NCBI RefSeq assembly: GCF_013350005.1
Contig: NZ_JABVWW010000010.1
Location: 1 to 64,000 of the forward strand
Reading direction: 5' to 3'
Origin: Methylocystis silviterrae
GTDB taxonomy: Bacteria > Pseudomonadota > Alphaproteobacteria > Rhizobiales > Beijerinckiaceae
DNA length: 64,000 nucleotides
The notes beneath the pieces are model-generated. The model searched no databases and had not been told where the DNA came from. It saw only the letters and a list, made by a program, of their open reading frames with translations. The position numbers and the translations under genes are program-made. Positions 9,273 to 18,689 of this stretch are shown here, piece after piece. Every line of letters starts with the position of its first letter. The stretch's first letter is position 1.

Positions 9273-9629
9273 ATGACGACCATTCAAGTTTTTGATCCCG
9301 CCCTGTGTTGCAGCACCGGCGTCTGCGGCGTCGAAACCGATCAGGCGCTTGTCACCTTCGCCGCCGACGTTGATTGGGCGAAGCAGAACGGCGCACGAAT
9401 CGAGCGCTTCAATCTCGCCCAGCAACCCATGGTCTTTGCTGAAAATGCGAGCGTTAAGGGCTTTCTCGAACGTTCGGGGCAGGAAGCCCTGCCGCTGATC
9501 CTCATTGACGGCGAAATCGCGCTCGCCGGACGCTATCCGAACCGTGAGGAACTTGCGCGCTGGGCGGGTGTTAAAAAGGTCGAGGACGCAAAACAAGGCG
9601 CGTGCTGTAGCGGGTCGTCCTGCTGCTGA
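9273..9629 (+). CDS. arsD: ArsD arsenic metallochaperone
   Basis: A 118-residue ArsD. The ATG at 9273 gives the typical start MTTIQVFDPALCCSTGVCG, with vicinal Cys12/Cys13 and Cys18, the As(III)-binding triad. The C-terminus has two more clusters (ACC and SSCC) as in full-length ArsD. The chaperone passes As(III) to the ArsA ATPase, encoded nine bases downstream, and acts as a weak second repressor in the plasmid R773 system. An upstream ATG at 9198 lies inside arsC and is less likely. Confidence 0.92.
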   Translation: MTTIQVFDPALCCSTGVCGVETDQALVTFAADVDWAKQNGARIERFNLAQQPMVFAENASVKGFLERSGQEALPLILIDGEIALAGRYPNREELARWAGVKKVEDAKQGACCSGSSCC

Positions 9630-9638
9630 AAGGCCGAA

Positions 9639-11408
9639 ATGAAATTTCTTGAACAGGCTCCGCGCTTCCTCTTCTTCACGGGCAAAGGCGGCGTTGGGAA
9701 AACCTCGATCGCCTGCGCAACGGCGATAGAGCTCTCCGAAACCGGACGCCGCGTGCTGCTCGTCAGCACCGATCCGGCCTCGAATGTCGGGCAGGTGTTC
9801 GGGGTCGGCATCGGCGACAAAATCACGGCGATTGGCGCCGTACCCAACCTGTTCGCGCTGGAAATCGACCCGCAGGCCGCCGCGCAAGCCTATCGCGATC
9901 GCATCGTCGGCCCCGTGCGCGGCAAGCTGCCGGAAAGCGTGGTGAGGGGTATCGAAGAGCAGCTTTCCGGAGCCTGCACGACGGAAATCGCCGCCTTCGA
10001 CGAATTTACCGCGCTGTTGACGGACAGGGCCATTACGTCGGCATACGACCATGTCGTCTTCGACACGGCGCCGACCGGACACACCATCCGCCTGTTGCAG
10101 CTCCCCGTCGCGTGGAGCGGCTTCCTTGAGGCGGGGAAAGGCGACGCCTCCTGCCTTGGTCCGCTTGCCGGATTGGAAAAGCAGCGCGCCCAATACAGCG
10201 CCGCGGTCGCCGCTTTGGCCGACGGTCAGCGCACCCGCCTGATCCTCGTCGCCCGCGCCCAAAATTCCGCGCTGCGCGAAGCCGCGCGCACGCATGAGGA
10301 GCTGGCGGCGATCGGCCTCCATCAGCAATTCCTCGTTGTGAATGGTCTGCTGCCAAAGGAAGAGGCGGCGCTCGATGCGCTCGCCGCCGCCCTTTACGCG
10401 CGCGAGCAGGCGGCCTTAGCCACCATGCCTGACACGCTGCGCGCCTTGCCCTGCGACTATGTGCCTTTGAAGCCGTTCAATCTCGTCGGACTCGATGCGT
10501 TACGCCAGCTCCTCGTTGCGACGCCATCGCACATCGAAGCGGCGGTCGGCGAACCGCTTGAGCCGCACGCGCCCATCCTTTCGGAACTGGTGGACGGCAT
10601 CGCCGCCGATGGTCATGGCCTCGTCATGCTGATGGGCAAGGGCGGCGTCGGCAAGACGACGCTTGCGGCGGCGGTCGCCGTCGAGCTGGCGCATCGCGGA
10701 CTGCCCGTCCATCTCACCACTTCCGACCCTGCCGCGCATCTCGCCGAAACGCTGCATGGTTCGCTCGACAATCTGACCGTGAGCCGCATCGACCCGCACG
10801 CCGAAACCGAACGCTACCGGCAAGAGGTGCTGAGGACGAAGGGCGCAAAGCTCGACGCGCAGGGGCGCGCCTTGCTCGAAGAGGATTTGCGCTCGCCCTG
10901 CACGGAAGAAATCGCCGTCTTTCAGGCGTTCTCGCGCATCATCCGCGAAGCGGGCAAAAAATTCGTCGTCATGGACACCGCGCCGACCGGCCACACGCTG
11001 CTGCTCCTTGACGCGACAGGAGCCTATCACCGCGAGGTCGCACGGATGCTGGACGCCAAGGGCGCGCATTACATGACGCCGATGATGCAGCTTCAGGACG
11101 CGCGCAGAACCAAGGTTTTGCTCGTGACGCTCGCGGAAACGACGCCGGTCCTGGAAGCCGCCAACCTGCAAGCGGATTTGCGACGTGCGGGCATCGAACC
11201 TTGGGCGTGGGTCATCAATAACAGCGTCGCGGCGGCGCGTCCGCGCTCGCCCCTCTTACGCAAGCGCGCCGAGAATGAGCTGGCGGAAATGGAAAAGGTC
11301 GCGACAACCCACGCGCGCCGCTACGCCGTCGTGCCGCTGCTAAGGGACGAGCCGGTCGGGGCGCCGCGCCTTCTCGAATTGGCTGGCCATGCGACGGAAC
11401 CCGCCTGA
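9639..11408 (+). CDS. arsA: ArsA arsenite-stimulated ATPase
   Basis: A 589-residue double-domain ATPase. It has two deviant Walker A loops, FTGKGGVGKTS near residue 14 and LMGKGGVGKTT near residue 332, each followed by a DTAPTGHT signature (about residues 145 and 445). The Cys residues of SGACTTE and RSPCTEE are candidates for the As(III) site that stimulates hydrolysis. ArsA normally docks on the ArsB efflux protein, but no arsB or acr3 gene lies in this window. The pump must be elsewhere, or the operon is incomplete. It is the last gene of the ars operon. Confidence 0.95.
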   Translation: MKFLEQAPRFLFFTGKGGVGKTSIACATAIELSETGRRVLLVSTDPASNVGQVFGVGIGDKITAIGAVPNLFALEIDPQAAAQAYRDRIVGPVRGKLPESVVRGIEEQLSGACTTEIAAFDEFTALLTDRAITSAYDHVVFDTAPTGHTIRLLQLPVAWSGFLEAGKGDASCLGPLAGLEKQRAQYSAAVAALADGQRTRLILVARAQNSALREAARTHEELAAIGLHQQFLVVNGLLPKEEAALDALAAALYAREQAALATMPDTLRALPCDYVPLKPFNLVGLDALRQLLVATPSHIEAAVGEPLEPHAPILSELVDGIAADGHGLVMLMGKGGVGKTTLAAAVAVELAHRGLPVHLTTSDPAAHLAETLHGSLDNLTVSRIDPHAETERYRQEVLRTKGAKLDAQGRALLEEDLRSPCTEEIAVFQAFSRIIREAGKKFVVMDTAPTGHTLLLLDATGAYHREVARMLDAKGAHYMTPMMQLQDARRTKVLLVTLAETTPVLEAANLQADLRRAGIEPWAWVINNSVAAARPRSPLLRKRAENELAEMEKVATTHARRYAVVPLLRDEPVGAPRLLELAGHATEPA

Positions 11409-11550
11409 AACGCTCGTCATCCTGTTCGGCCTGCAAGGAACGAGCGGATCATTCGACCCTGAAAAAAGAAAAAGGCGAAGACGTCCGTTTCCGAACGATC
11501 CTCGCCCAAGGCCAGCCCCTTGGCCTAATCCGGGTGCGCGACTCTCGGCG

Positions 11551-11868
11551 TCAATTGGCGCAGGAGACGCTACGCATGTAACGGACGCGACCCCGCTCGT
11601 CAGCTTTCGGCGTGATGACGAGCGTGCAATCTTCATCCTCCACGCCGTAGGCGCGCCCCACTCGGATTGCCGGCCCGCGCGCAAGCGGACGCATGCCGAC
11701 GTCGCTAAGGCTCACGGCGGCTTGGACGCCAGTGGCGGTGGATTGAATCTTCGGATCAGACGCTGAAGGCGCGGCTGCGACAGCAGCAACCGCGCAGATG
11801 GCGACTGTGAATCCGAGAATAATCCGCGACGTGCGGCTTGCGAAAGGGCTTTCGCGCGAAACGGCCAT
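11551..11868 (-). CDS. small exported protein of unknown function
   Basis: A 105-residue protein. A hydrophobic N-terminal segment (about 16-33) ending AVAAVAAAPSA looks like a signal peptide or anchor. The mature part has two cysteines (in EDCTLV and SVSCAN) that could form a disulfide. I do not recognise the family. It stands alone between the ars operon (convergent) and the dehydrogenase/moaA pair. Confidence 0.55.
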   Translation of the reverse strand: MAVSRESPFASRTSRIILGFTVAICAVAAVAAAPSASDPKIQSTATGVQAAVSLSDVGMRPLARGPAIRVGRAYGVEDEDCTLVITPKADERGRVRYMRSVSCAN

Positions 11869-12031
11869 TTAGGGCTCCCACAGGGTCATCGGGAATTTCC
11901 CCAGATCGCTACTCGAACGATGCGAACCTGGACGCTTCCTCTTTTGCCGGGGAGAAACGCAGCGGCCCCGCTAATGGTTCCGCCGCAGTCGCGAAATTTA
12001 CGAAATTTTAAGATTTAGCCATAAATCCGCC

Positions 12032-12907
12032 CTATCGCTCCAGTCGGGCGATGAGGCTCGACGTGTCCCAGCGCCGCCCGCCCATCTTCTCCACCTCGGC
12101 GTAGAACTGGTCGACGAGCGCCGCGATCGGCAGCCGCGCGCCATTGCGCCGCGCCTCGGCAAGGCAGATCGATAGGTCCTTGCGCATCCATTCGACCGCG
12201 AACCCGAAGTCGAACTCGCCGGCGAGCATTGTTTTCGTGCGATTTTCCATCTGCCACGATTGCGCCGCGCCGTTCTTTAGGAGATCGACGACGTTCTCTG
12301 CGTCGAGTCCGGCGGCGCCGGCGAAATGCAGCGCCTCCGCCAGGCTCTGGACGAGGCCGGCAATGGCGATCTGATTGACCATCTTGGTGAGCTGCCCCGC
12401 GCCCGGCGGCCCCATCAGCCGGCACGCCCGCGCGTAGCATGCGATCACCGGCTCCGCCTTGGCGAAGCTCGACGGATCGCCGCCGCACATGACGGTGAGG
12501 GCGCCCTTCTCGGCTCCGGCCTGGCCGCCGGAAATCGGCGCGTCGATGAAGCCGAACCCGCGCTCGGCCGCCGCGGCGTGGAGTTCCCGCGCAACCTCCG
12601 CCGAAGCCGTCGTATGGTCGACGAAGATCGCGCCCGCCGACATGCCGGCGAAGGCGCCGCCGTCGCCAATCGTCACCGCGCGCAGATCGTCGTCATTGCC
12701 GACGCAGGAAAAGACGAATTCTGCGCCATTTGCTGCTTCGGCTGGCGCCGAAAACCATGCCGCGCCGGGATGGTCCGCCACGAATTTCTCGGCCTTGGCG
12801 GCGGTGCGGTTATAGACCCGCACCTTATGGCCGGCGCGATGAAGATGGCCGGCCATGGGATAGCCCATGACGCCAAGGCCGATGAAAGCGAGGGAAGAAG
12901 GCTCCAT
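12032..12907 (-). CDS. beta-hydroxyacid dehydrogenase (HIBADH/GlxR family)
   Basis: A 291-residue NAD(P)-dependent oxidoreductase. The Rossmann motif is FIGLGVMGYPMAGHL at the N-terminus. The substrate-binding signature is FIDAPISGGQAGAEKGALTVM, and the catalytic Lys is in GQLTKMVNQ near residue 170. It belongs with 3-hydroxyisobutyrate dehydrogenase and tartronate semialdehyde reductase; the exact substrate cannot be fixed. It follows moaA on the same strand after three bases, although the functions look unrelated. Confidence 0.85.
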   Translation of the reverse strand: MEPSSLAFIGLGVMGYPMAGHLHRAGHKVRVYNRTAAKAEKFVADHPGAAWFSAPAEAANGAEFVFSCVGNDDDLRAVTIGDGGAFAGMSAGAIFVDHTTASAEVARELHAAAAERGFGFIDAPISGGQAGAEKGALTVMCGGDPSSFAKAEPVIACYARACRLMGPPGAGQLTKMVNQIAIAGLVQSLAEALHFAGAAGLDAENVVDLLKNGAAQSWQMENRTKTMLAGEFDFGFAVEWMRKDLSICLAEARRNGARLPIAALVDQFYAEVEKMGGRRWDTSSLIARLER

Positions 12908-12910
12908 ATA

Positions 12911-13963
12911 TCAGCCGCCCGTCATGCTCATGTGGCGCGAGACAGCGGGAGCCGGCGCGGTTCGATCGATCACAAAATCGTGGCCCTTGGGCTTGCGCAG
13001 AATCGCGGTTTCGATCGCCTGGTGCAGCAGCGCGTCGTCGGCGCTTTCGCGCAGCGGCGCGCGAAGGTCCGCCGCGTCCTCCTGGCCGAGGCACATATAA
13101 AGCGTCCCGGTGCAGGTGACGCGCACGCGATTGCAGCTCTCACAGAAATTATGGGTGAGCGGCGTGATGAAGCCGATGCGCCCGCCGGTTTCGCGCGCGC
13201 GCATGTAACGCGCGGGGCCGCCGGTGCGATAGTCAATTTCGTCGAGCGTGAACGCTTCGCTCAGCCGATCGCGCACCTCCTGCATCGGCAGATATTGGTC
13301 GGCGCGTTCCGGCCCGTCGAGTTCGCCGAGCGGCATCACCTCGATGAAGGTCATGTCCATCCCGTTTTCGTGGGCGAAGCGCACGAGCGGGACGAATTCG
13401 TCTTCGTTCATGCCTTTCAGCGCCACGGCGTTGAGCTTCACTTTGAGGCCGGCGGCGCGGACGGCGGCGATTCCCGCCAGAACCTGCGCATGCGCGCCGG
13501 TGCGGGTCAGGGCTCTGAAGCGGTCTGGGTCGAGCGTGTCGAGAGAGACATTGACGCGCCGCACGCCGCAATCGGCGAGTTCCGCCGCGAAACGCGCAAG
13601 CTGCGAGCCGTTGGTGGTGAGCGTCAGCTCCTCCAGCGCGCCCGTGTCGAGATGGCGCGAGAGGGCGCGAAACAGCTTCATCACGTCGTGGCGCACCAGC
13701 GGCTCGCCGCCGGTGATGCGCAACCTTTTGGTTCCGCGCGAGACGAAAGCGGAGCACAGCCTGTCGAGCTCCTCGAGCGTCAGCAGGTCGCTGCGCGGCA
13801 GGAACTGCATATGTTCGGACATGCAGTAGACGCAGCGAAAATCGCATCGGTCGGTGACGGAGACGCGCAAATAGGAAATCGTCCGCCCGAAGGGGTCGAC
13901 AAGCGGCGCCGGCGCGGCGGCCGCGGGCGTCGCAATTGCAGGCCCTCTGGCGTGGGCGTTCAT
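12911..13963 (-). CDS. moaA: GTP 3',8-cyclase, molybdenum cofactor biosynthesis
   Basis: A 350-residue radical-SAM enzyme of the first step of molybdopterin synthesis. The N-terminal cluster motif is CDFRCVYC and the SAM-binding motif is ITGGEPL. The C-terminal [4Fe-4S] motif is [18 protein letters not shown]. The protein ends SMTGG, the C-terminal Gly-Gly needed for catalysis. The start at 13963 (MNAHARG) has a good GAGGTAAGG ribosome site; an upstream start at 14047 is possible. The product supports molybdoenzymes such as the sulfite-dehydrogenase-like protein at 39.5 kb. Confidence 0.95.
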   Translation of the reverse strand: MNAHARGPAIATPAAAAPAPLVDPFGRTISYLRVSVTDRCDFRCVYCMSEHMQFLPRSDLLTLEELDRLCSAFVSRGTKRLRITGGEPLVRHDVMKLFRALSRHLDTGALEELTLTTNGSQLARFAAELADCGVRRVNVSLDTLDPDRFRALTRTGAHAQVLAGIAAVRAAGLKVKLNAVALKGMNEDEFVPLVRFAHENGMDMTFIEVMPLGELDGPERADQYLPMQEVRDRLSEAFTLDEIDYRTGGPARYMRARETGGRIGFITPLTHNFCESCNRVRVTCTGTLYMCLGQEDAADLRAPLRESADDALLHQAIETAILRKPKGHDFVIDRTAPAPAVSRHMSMTGG

Positions 13964-14104
13964 CCTTACCTCGAACCGGCGGAAATTCGGCGTCCTCCAT
14001 ATATTGCCGGAACGGCGTCCCGTGAAGCCCACCCGCTGGGTCGCCAAGGGCTGGGATGTGCTGGGACCAGGTGCAAGGAGAGGTCAGCCGCGGAATGTGG
14101 CCTC

Positions 14105-15112
14105 TTATCGGGCGGCGCCCCAGCCGAAGTCCTTGTCTAGAAGAGCGTAGAGTTCTTCATTGTAGGGCCGGAAAAACTCGGCCAAATTCGCCCGAATGCC
14201 GTCGTCAAGCTTTCCGGGCGGACCCGGATTTTGCTCCTCGATGACGAGCGGCTCGACTTTGGGAAGACCAAGAAACGCGTAAATGTCCTTCGCGGTCGAT
14301 CGCGGATCTCGAAAAAATTCCGCCGCATCGACGATCAAGACGCGGTCTCTGCCGAATTTCTCGAACAGCAGGCGCAGAAAGGGCGCGTAGATGCTGTGGC
14401 GCAGATAGCCGGCGCGCGCGCCGGAAAATGCGTGCGGCTCCATGCCGCCGCCCCGTATCGTCGCCATTTCGGCCTCGATCAATGTTCGGAAATCCGGAAA
14501 GCCCTTCCAGTGCGGGTCCTGCATCTTGCGGCTGAAACGCTTCTGATCCCATCGCCAGTGCGAAAAGGTGCGCTCCACCGGATCACGCAGAACGCAGATG
14601 ATGCGCATGTCTGGAAACATCGACTGGGCCACAAAAATCCAGAGGGGATTGGGCATGACCGGCGTGCAGTAGCCGGTGATCGCGCCGCCGTTTCGCCGTT
14701 CCGCCGCCCTTTGCGCCGCGAGCGTCGGAAAATGCGCCATGAGTTCGCGCATCGTGTCCGTGAAGGAGATTTCCTTCGACAGCGGCAGCACGACGTGCGG
14801 ATGCTGGAAAATATAGGAGGAGAGAAAAGACGTGCCGGAGCGCACCGCGCCGATCGATGCGAATGACGGCGCCATGCGTTGGCTGGAGCCGAGGGTCCGC
14901 GCCCACACCCGCCATTTTGGCGGGTTGAAAAAGTAATAGGAGCGGAATTGACGCTTCGCCCGAAGGGGCAGGGCTTCCAAAATCCCGCTGGCGCGCGATA
15001 GCCGGTTGAAGTCCTGGTAGGGGGTCTGGATCGTTTCCAGTCGTTTCGGATCAACCGCGAGAATCGGCTCCGGCTGGGAGGGCGCGTGGAGTTCCGGCGA
15101 AAGGATGGACAT
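14105..15112 (-). CDS. mbnS: methanobactin sulfotransferase
   Basis: A 335-residue PAPS-dependent sulfotransferase. The 5'-phosphosulfate loop reads GAVRSGTSFLSSY near residue 88 and the 3'-phosphate motif is ICVLRDPVERTFSHW near residue 170. It is the last gene of the A-B-C-M-F-S order, in which MbnS sulfates a threonine of the Methylocystis methanobactin core; two threonines are available in MbnA here. It starts after AGGAG, 54 bases past the end of mbnF. The function follows from the operon and the family; generic membership alone would not give the substrate. Confidence 0.85.
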   Translation of the reverse strand: MSILSPELHAPSQPEPILAVDPKRLETIQTPYQDFNRLSRASGILEALPLRAKRQFRSYYFFNPPKWRVWARTLGSSQRMAPSFASIGAVRSGTSFLSSYIFQHPHVVLPLSKEISFTDTMRELMAHFPTLAAQRAAERRNGGAITGYCTPVMPNPLWIFVAQSMFPDMRIICVLRDPVERTFSHWRWDQKRFSRKMQDPHWKGFPDFRTLIEAEMATIRGGGMEPHAFSGARAGYLRHSIYAPFLRLLFEKFGRDRVLIVDAAEFFRDPRSTAKDIYAFLGLPKVEPLVIEEQNPGPPGKLDDGIRANLAEFFRPYNEELYALLDKDFGWGAAR

Positions 15113-15166
15113 TCGACCACTCTCCTTTGGGATGACGTTTCTTGGAGCGGGATGAGGCGGTTGCGC

Positions 15167-16813
15167 CTAGGTTGCGTCGACGAGCGTAGCCTTGAGACTG
15201 CCGCTGGATTGGCGCGTATCGAAACCGCGCACGCGCGCAAAACTCGCATCGAGCGTCGCGAGAGCGTCGGGGCTTCGGCCTCGCGAACGCCAGCAGATGA
15301 ATCCGTCTGGCCGCACGAGTAGCGCGCCTTCAGGCGAAACGCCGAGACGCGGCAGAAACAGCCCTTCGGGATCGTCGACGTCGAAGCCGAGGCGGCAGAC
15401 GCCAAGCGGCGCGCCTGAACGAAGGCCGACACGTTCCGCCGCCTCGATCCAGTCGCCGCCGTCCGGACCGGCGAAGAGCATGAAACCGCGTCCAATCAGA
15501 TCATGAGAGGAGATCGTCTCCTCGCCGCGCCGCAGCCAGACATGCGCGAGGCGCGTTCCCGGCGCGCCGCTCGGGTGAAGAGGGTCTTCGACCGCTGCGC
15601 CGTCGTCGATTTCGTCGGCGATGATCGCGTTGGAGCGATACCGATAGCCGATCGCGGTTTCGCCAAGGCCGTATTCGTCTTCCCGAATGCGCAGTTCCTG
15701 ACGATCGGGCAGGAGACGCTCAACGTAATTGGCGAAGGCTCTTGCGATCGCGATTTGCGCCACGGGCTTGCGCTCAATCTGATAGGTATCGAGCAGCGTG
15801 GGAGCGGCATGGCCCTTCACGACAAGCGCCAGCTTCCAAGCTAGGTCCGCGGCGTCCTGGATCGCGGTTTGTCCCCCCAAGCCGCCGACCGGCGGCACGA
15901 TATGCGCGGCGTCGCCGGCAAGAAACACCCGGCCAAAGGACATGCGATCGGCAAGAAGAGCGGCCATCCGCCAAGGACGAACGTCGAGAATCTTGACCGC
16001 GAGATCAGGGACGCCAAGAGATTGTCGAACCAGTTCTCGGCATCGTTCTTCGTCGAAATCGGATGCCTGATCGCGGGAGGAATCATATTCTATGTTGATC
16101 TGGCCGCGATTGGGCTCGTCGCAAGTGACGAAGGCGCCGCTGAACGCCTTGTTGCGAAAATAATAGAGAGCAAACCCGTCTCTCCGCAGGATTGCGCCGA
16201 GATCGGCCTCGAACAGCACCGACATCGCATCCGCGATCACTCCCGGGCCTTCCATCTTCACGGCGCCGGCGTCACGGATCGTTCCGCCGGCGCCGTCGGC
16301 GGCGATCATATAGTCGGCGAGAACGGTGGTTTCTCGTCCCGACGCCTCGTCGCGCAAAATCGCTTCAACGCCGTCCTCTCCTTGGGAGAAGCGCGCCAGC
16401 GCCGTCGAAAATCTGACGTCGGCGCCGTTCTCGCGGGCGAAGCGCAGCAGCACGGGCTCGACCCGGTCCTGGCCCGCGGTGCATATCTTGCTCGGCGACA
16501 CGCGAGTCGCATCGAGCGACATCTTGGTCACCAGCGTCTCAATCGCCGGACCCGTAACGGTCTCCGCAATGATCACCGTTGTATCGTTTGCGCCGGTGCG
16601 GCTTGCTGCGAACAGCGCATCCTCCAGGCCATCGACGACGCGCAGAACCTCCATGCTGCGCCGATTCAGCCCATGCGCTTTCGGCAGCCCCGACGTTGAC
16701 GCGCGTCGCTCCACGAGGATGCAAGGAACGCCGCGCCAGGCGAGGAGCGTCGCCGCGGACAGACCGGCATAGCCTGCGCCGACAATGAGAACAGGGACTC
16801 GTTCCATGCTCAT
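15167..16813 (-). CDS. mbnF: FAD-dependent monooxygenase of methanobactin tailoring
   Basis: A 548-residue PHBH/UbiH-type flavin monooxygenase. The N-terminal dinucleotide motif is VLIVGAGYAGLSAATLL, and the FAD ribityl motif is VFLAGDAAHIVPPVGGLGG near residue 285. A C-terminal thioredoxin-like extension (about 400-548) is typical of aromatic-ring hydroxylases. In Methylocystis-type operons MbnF is thought to convert an N-terminal oxazolone to the pyrazinedione-type ring. Its ATG overlaps the mbnM stop by four bases, indicating coupled translation. Confidence 0.88.
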   Translation of the reverse strand: MSMERVPVLIVGAGYAGLSAATLLAWRGVPCILVERRASTSGLPKAHGLNRRSMEVLRVVDGLEDALFAASRTGANDTTVIIAETVTGPAIETLVTKMSLDATRVSPSKICTAGQDRVEPVLLRFARENGADVRFSTALARFSQGEDGVEAILRDEASGRETTVLADYMIAADGAGGTIRDAGAVKMEGPGVIADAMSVLFEADLGAILRRDGFALYYFRNKAFSGAFVTCDEPNRGQINIEYDSSRDQASDFDEERCRELVRQSLGVPDLAVKILDVRPWRMAALLADRMSFGRVFLAGDAAHIVPPVGGLGGQTAIQDAADLAWKLALVVKGHAAPTLLDTYQIERKPVAQIAIARAFANYVERLLPDRQELRIREDEYGLGETAIGYRYRSNAIIADEIDDGAAVEDPLHPSGAPGTRLAHVWLRRGEETISSHDLIGRGFMLFAGPDGGDWIEAAERVGLRSGAPLGVCRLGFDVDDPEGLFLPRLGVSPEGALLVRPDGFICWRSRGRSPDALATLDASFARVRGFDTRQSSGSLKATLVDAT

Positions 16814-18111
16814 TGGACACGTCCTTTCAAGCGCAACGGGACGCCAGCCGGCTCCTCGGGCGCGGATCGAAGGTTAAGCCAGATCAAGAAAACGGCGAGG
16901 GCTTCAGGCCAGATCAGAGATTGATAGGCGATCTCCGGACGGTTCACGGCGAGTCCAAATAGAATGAACAGCGGCGCGATGAACCATTGCGCAAGCACAT
17001 CGACAGAGGTCAGTTCTGCGAATGAGCTCTGCGCGAGCGTCAGTCCTCGGACGATACTGCCGACGAAACGGATTGGCAGGGAGAGCGCCAAGCAGGCGAC
17101 GAATACGGACCACCAGGCTCCATGTTGGCGGTAAAGGGTCGCGCCGATCCAATCGCGCCCGAACAGCAGTATGACTGCGGCGGCCAGTGTGATTGGCGCG
17201 CCGAGCCGCACGACTGGCGCGAGCGCCGGCGTCCAGTCGCCGTGAGCTTTCGCCGGAAGGCGGATGGCGAGAAAGCGCGTCAGCGTAATCAGCGGACCAA
17301 GTACGAACAGCATGAAAGTTTGGGCGGCGGCAAATGAGTCGAGACGCTGGCCGTTGGCGCCGTTCTGCCAGGGGAGCGAAAAGAGGGCCAGCGTGAAGAG
17401 CATCGCCGCCCGCGGGGAGAGCACGCGCAACGCTTCCCAAAACGTTCCGCTTAGAAAAGAGCGGACGAACGCGATTTCCGGGACGCGTATTCTGCGCGCG
17501 CCATGCGCTTCCAGCCGACTCCACAGCCAAAGCGAAGCGATGGCCGAAACGATGCAGCTCGCGAGAAAACATCCCGCGAAACCAAAGCCGAGGGCCTGCA
17601 TGAAAAGGACGTTGGCCCCGGCTTTCACGGGAATTTCCGCGAGTTTCCATGTGAGCGCCGAGCCGCCGCGTCCGAGGGCGTGCAACAAGAATCCTTGCGT
17701 ATTCGAAAGAACGCGAAAAGGCGTGCCGGCAACGAGCCAAACGATAGGGGCGCCGATATAGGGAGCGGCCGCGGCGTCCCCCATCAGGGCGTCAAGAAAG
17801 ATCGGATAGGCGAAGAAGCCGAAAATCGCCGTCGCGACGCCCAGCGCGAGGGAGAGCGCGCAAGCCTTTTCGATTGCCTCGGCGGTCTCGCCATTCTTTT
17901 GCGCGTGGCCGAGCGCAATCGCCGCGACGGCGGCGCAAGCGATGGTGACCGCGACATCGAGCAGCGTGATGCGCATCAGAATCGCATAAGCTCCCGACGC
18001 GCGGCCGCCCAGTCTCGCGACCATGGCGAGATCGATTTGCATAATGAAGGCGGCCACGGAAGTGCTGGCGAACAGGAACCAGTATCCGCGCCACAACGGC
18101 GCGCTTGTCAT
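16810..18111 (-). CDS. mbnM: MATE-family methanobactin exporter
   Basis: A polytopic membrane protein of about 433 residues with about 12 hydrophobic helices and MATE-like organisation (for example AYAILMRITLLDVAVTI and later LGAPITLAAAVILLFGRDWI). It is placed between mbnC and mbnF and assigned as the efflux carrier that secretes apo-methanobactin. The ATG at 18111 overlaps the mbnC stop as ATGA and is preferred; an in-frame ATG at 18129 would add six residues. Confidence 0.88.
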   Translation of the reverse strand: MTSAPLWRGYWFLFASTSVAAFIMQIDLAMVARLGGRASGAYAILMRITLLDVAVTIACAAVAAIALGHAQKNGETAEAIEKACALSLALGVATAIFGFFAYPIFLDALMGDAAAAPYIGAPIVWLVAGTPFRVLSNTQGFLLHALGRGGSALTWKLAEIPVKAGANVLFMQALGFGFAGCFLASCIVSAIASLWLWSRLEAHGARRIRVPEIAFVRSFLSGTFWEALRVLSPRAAMLFTLALFSLPWQNGANGQRLDSFAAAQTFMLFVLGPLITLTRFLAIRLPAKAHGDWTPALAPVVRLGAPITLAAAVILLFGRDWIGATLYRQHGAWWSVFVACLALSLPIRFVGSIVRGLTLAQSSFAELTSVDVLAQWFIAPLFILFGLAVNRPEIAYQSLIWPEALAVFLIWLNLRSAPEEPAGVPLRLKGRVQ

Positions 18112-18689
18112 CGCGCCAAGCTCTGCCACCCCGGAAATAGGTCAAGTTCGAAGGACTGCAGCGTAAAGTAGCCAAAAATATCCGGAGGCGCCGGCAGCGG
18201 CTCTTCGGGTTCGATAAGTTCGATCTCGCGCCCCAAACGAACGCTGCGGCATTTCCAGCCGATGACAAGATTCGTCGTGTCTGCGCATCCGATGACGATT
18301 CCGCAATCTCTGCCGCGATCGAGGATAGCCCAACGCGCGGCCGACGCCGCCATGACCGACCGCAGATATTTGTCGTCGGCGAGCAACCGCTCCTTGAACG
18401 GCGATTGGCGCAGCCAAGCGTAGACCCACAGATAATAGGACCAGTCAAAGGCGAGCTTCTTCTCTCCAGCCCAGGCCATGAAGGGCCGGAAGATCGACAT
18501 CCCGTCGAGACCGGAAAGCTCCAACAATTCTGGGCAGATGTCGAAGAGCGTGTGCCAATACATGCGCAGGCTCACGTCGATCCGCACGAAGGCCTTCTGG
18601 TCCGTAGGATATTTTGCGTTCAGTTCCGGCGACATCAGCGCCGGGTAGAGATCGCGATCAGTCCGACTAGGCAGAGAGAGCAAGATCAT
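18108..18689 (-). CDS. mbnC: MbnC, partner of the methanobactin-modifying enzyme
   Basis: A 193-residue protein whose only clear relatives are MbnC proteins. Together with MbnB it forms the iron-dependent complex that converts Cys residues of MbnA to oxazolone and thioamide. The mid-region has SLRMYWHTLFDICPELLEL. The gene overlaps the end of mbnB by 23 bases and is followed by mbnM through an ATGA overlap, so B-C-M are translationally coupled. Identification rests on position and on recalled family similarity; there is no standard enzyme motif. Confidence 0.9.
   Translation of the reverse strand: MILLSLPSRTDRDLYPALMSPELNAKYPTDQKAFVRIDVSLRMYWHTLFDICPELLELSGLDGMSIFRPFMAWAGEKKLAFDWSYYLWVYAWLRQSPFKERLLADDKYLRSVMAASAARWAILDRGRDCGIVIGCADTTNLVIGWKCRSVRLGREIELIEPEEPLPAPPDIFGYFTLQSFELDLFPGWQSLAR

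Noticed and set aside
9243-10328. Minus-strand frame opposite arsD and arsA
   Set aside because: Shadow of confident ars genes; the codon pattern follows the plus strand.
12326-14140. 604-codon plus-strand frame over the dehydrogenase and moaA
   Set aside because: Antisense shadow of two genes with clear catalytic motifs.
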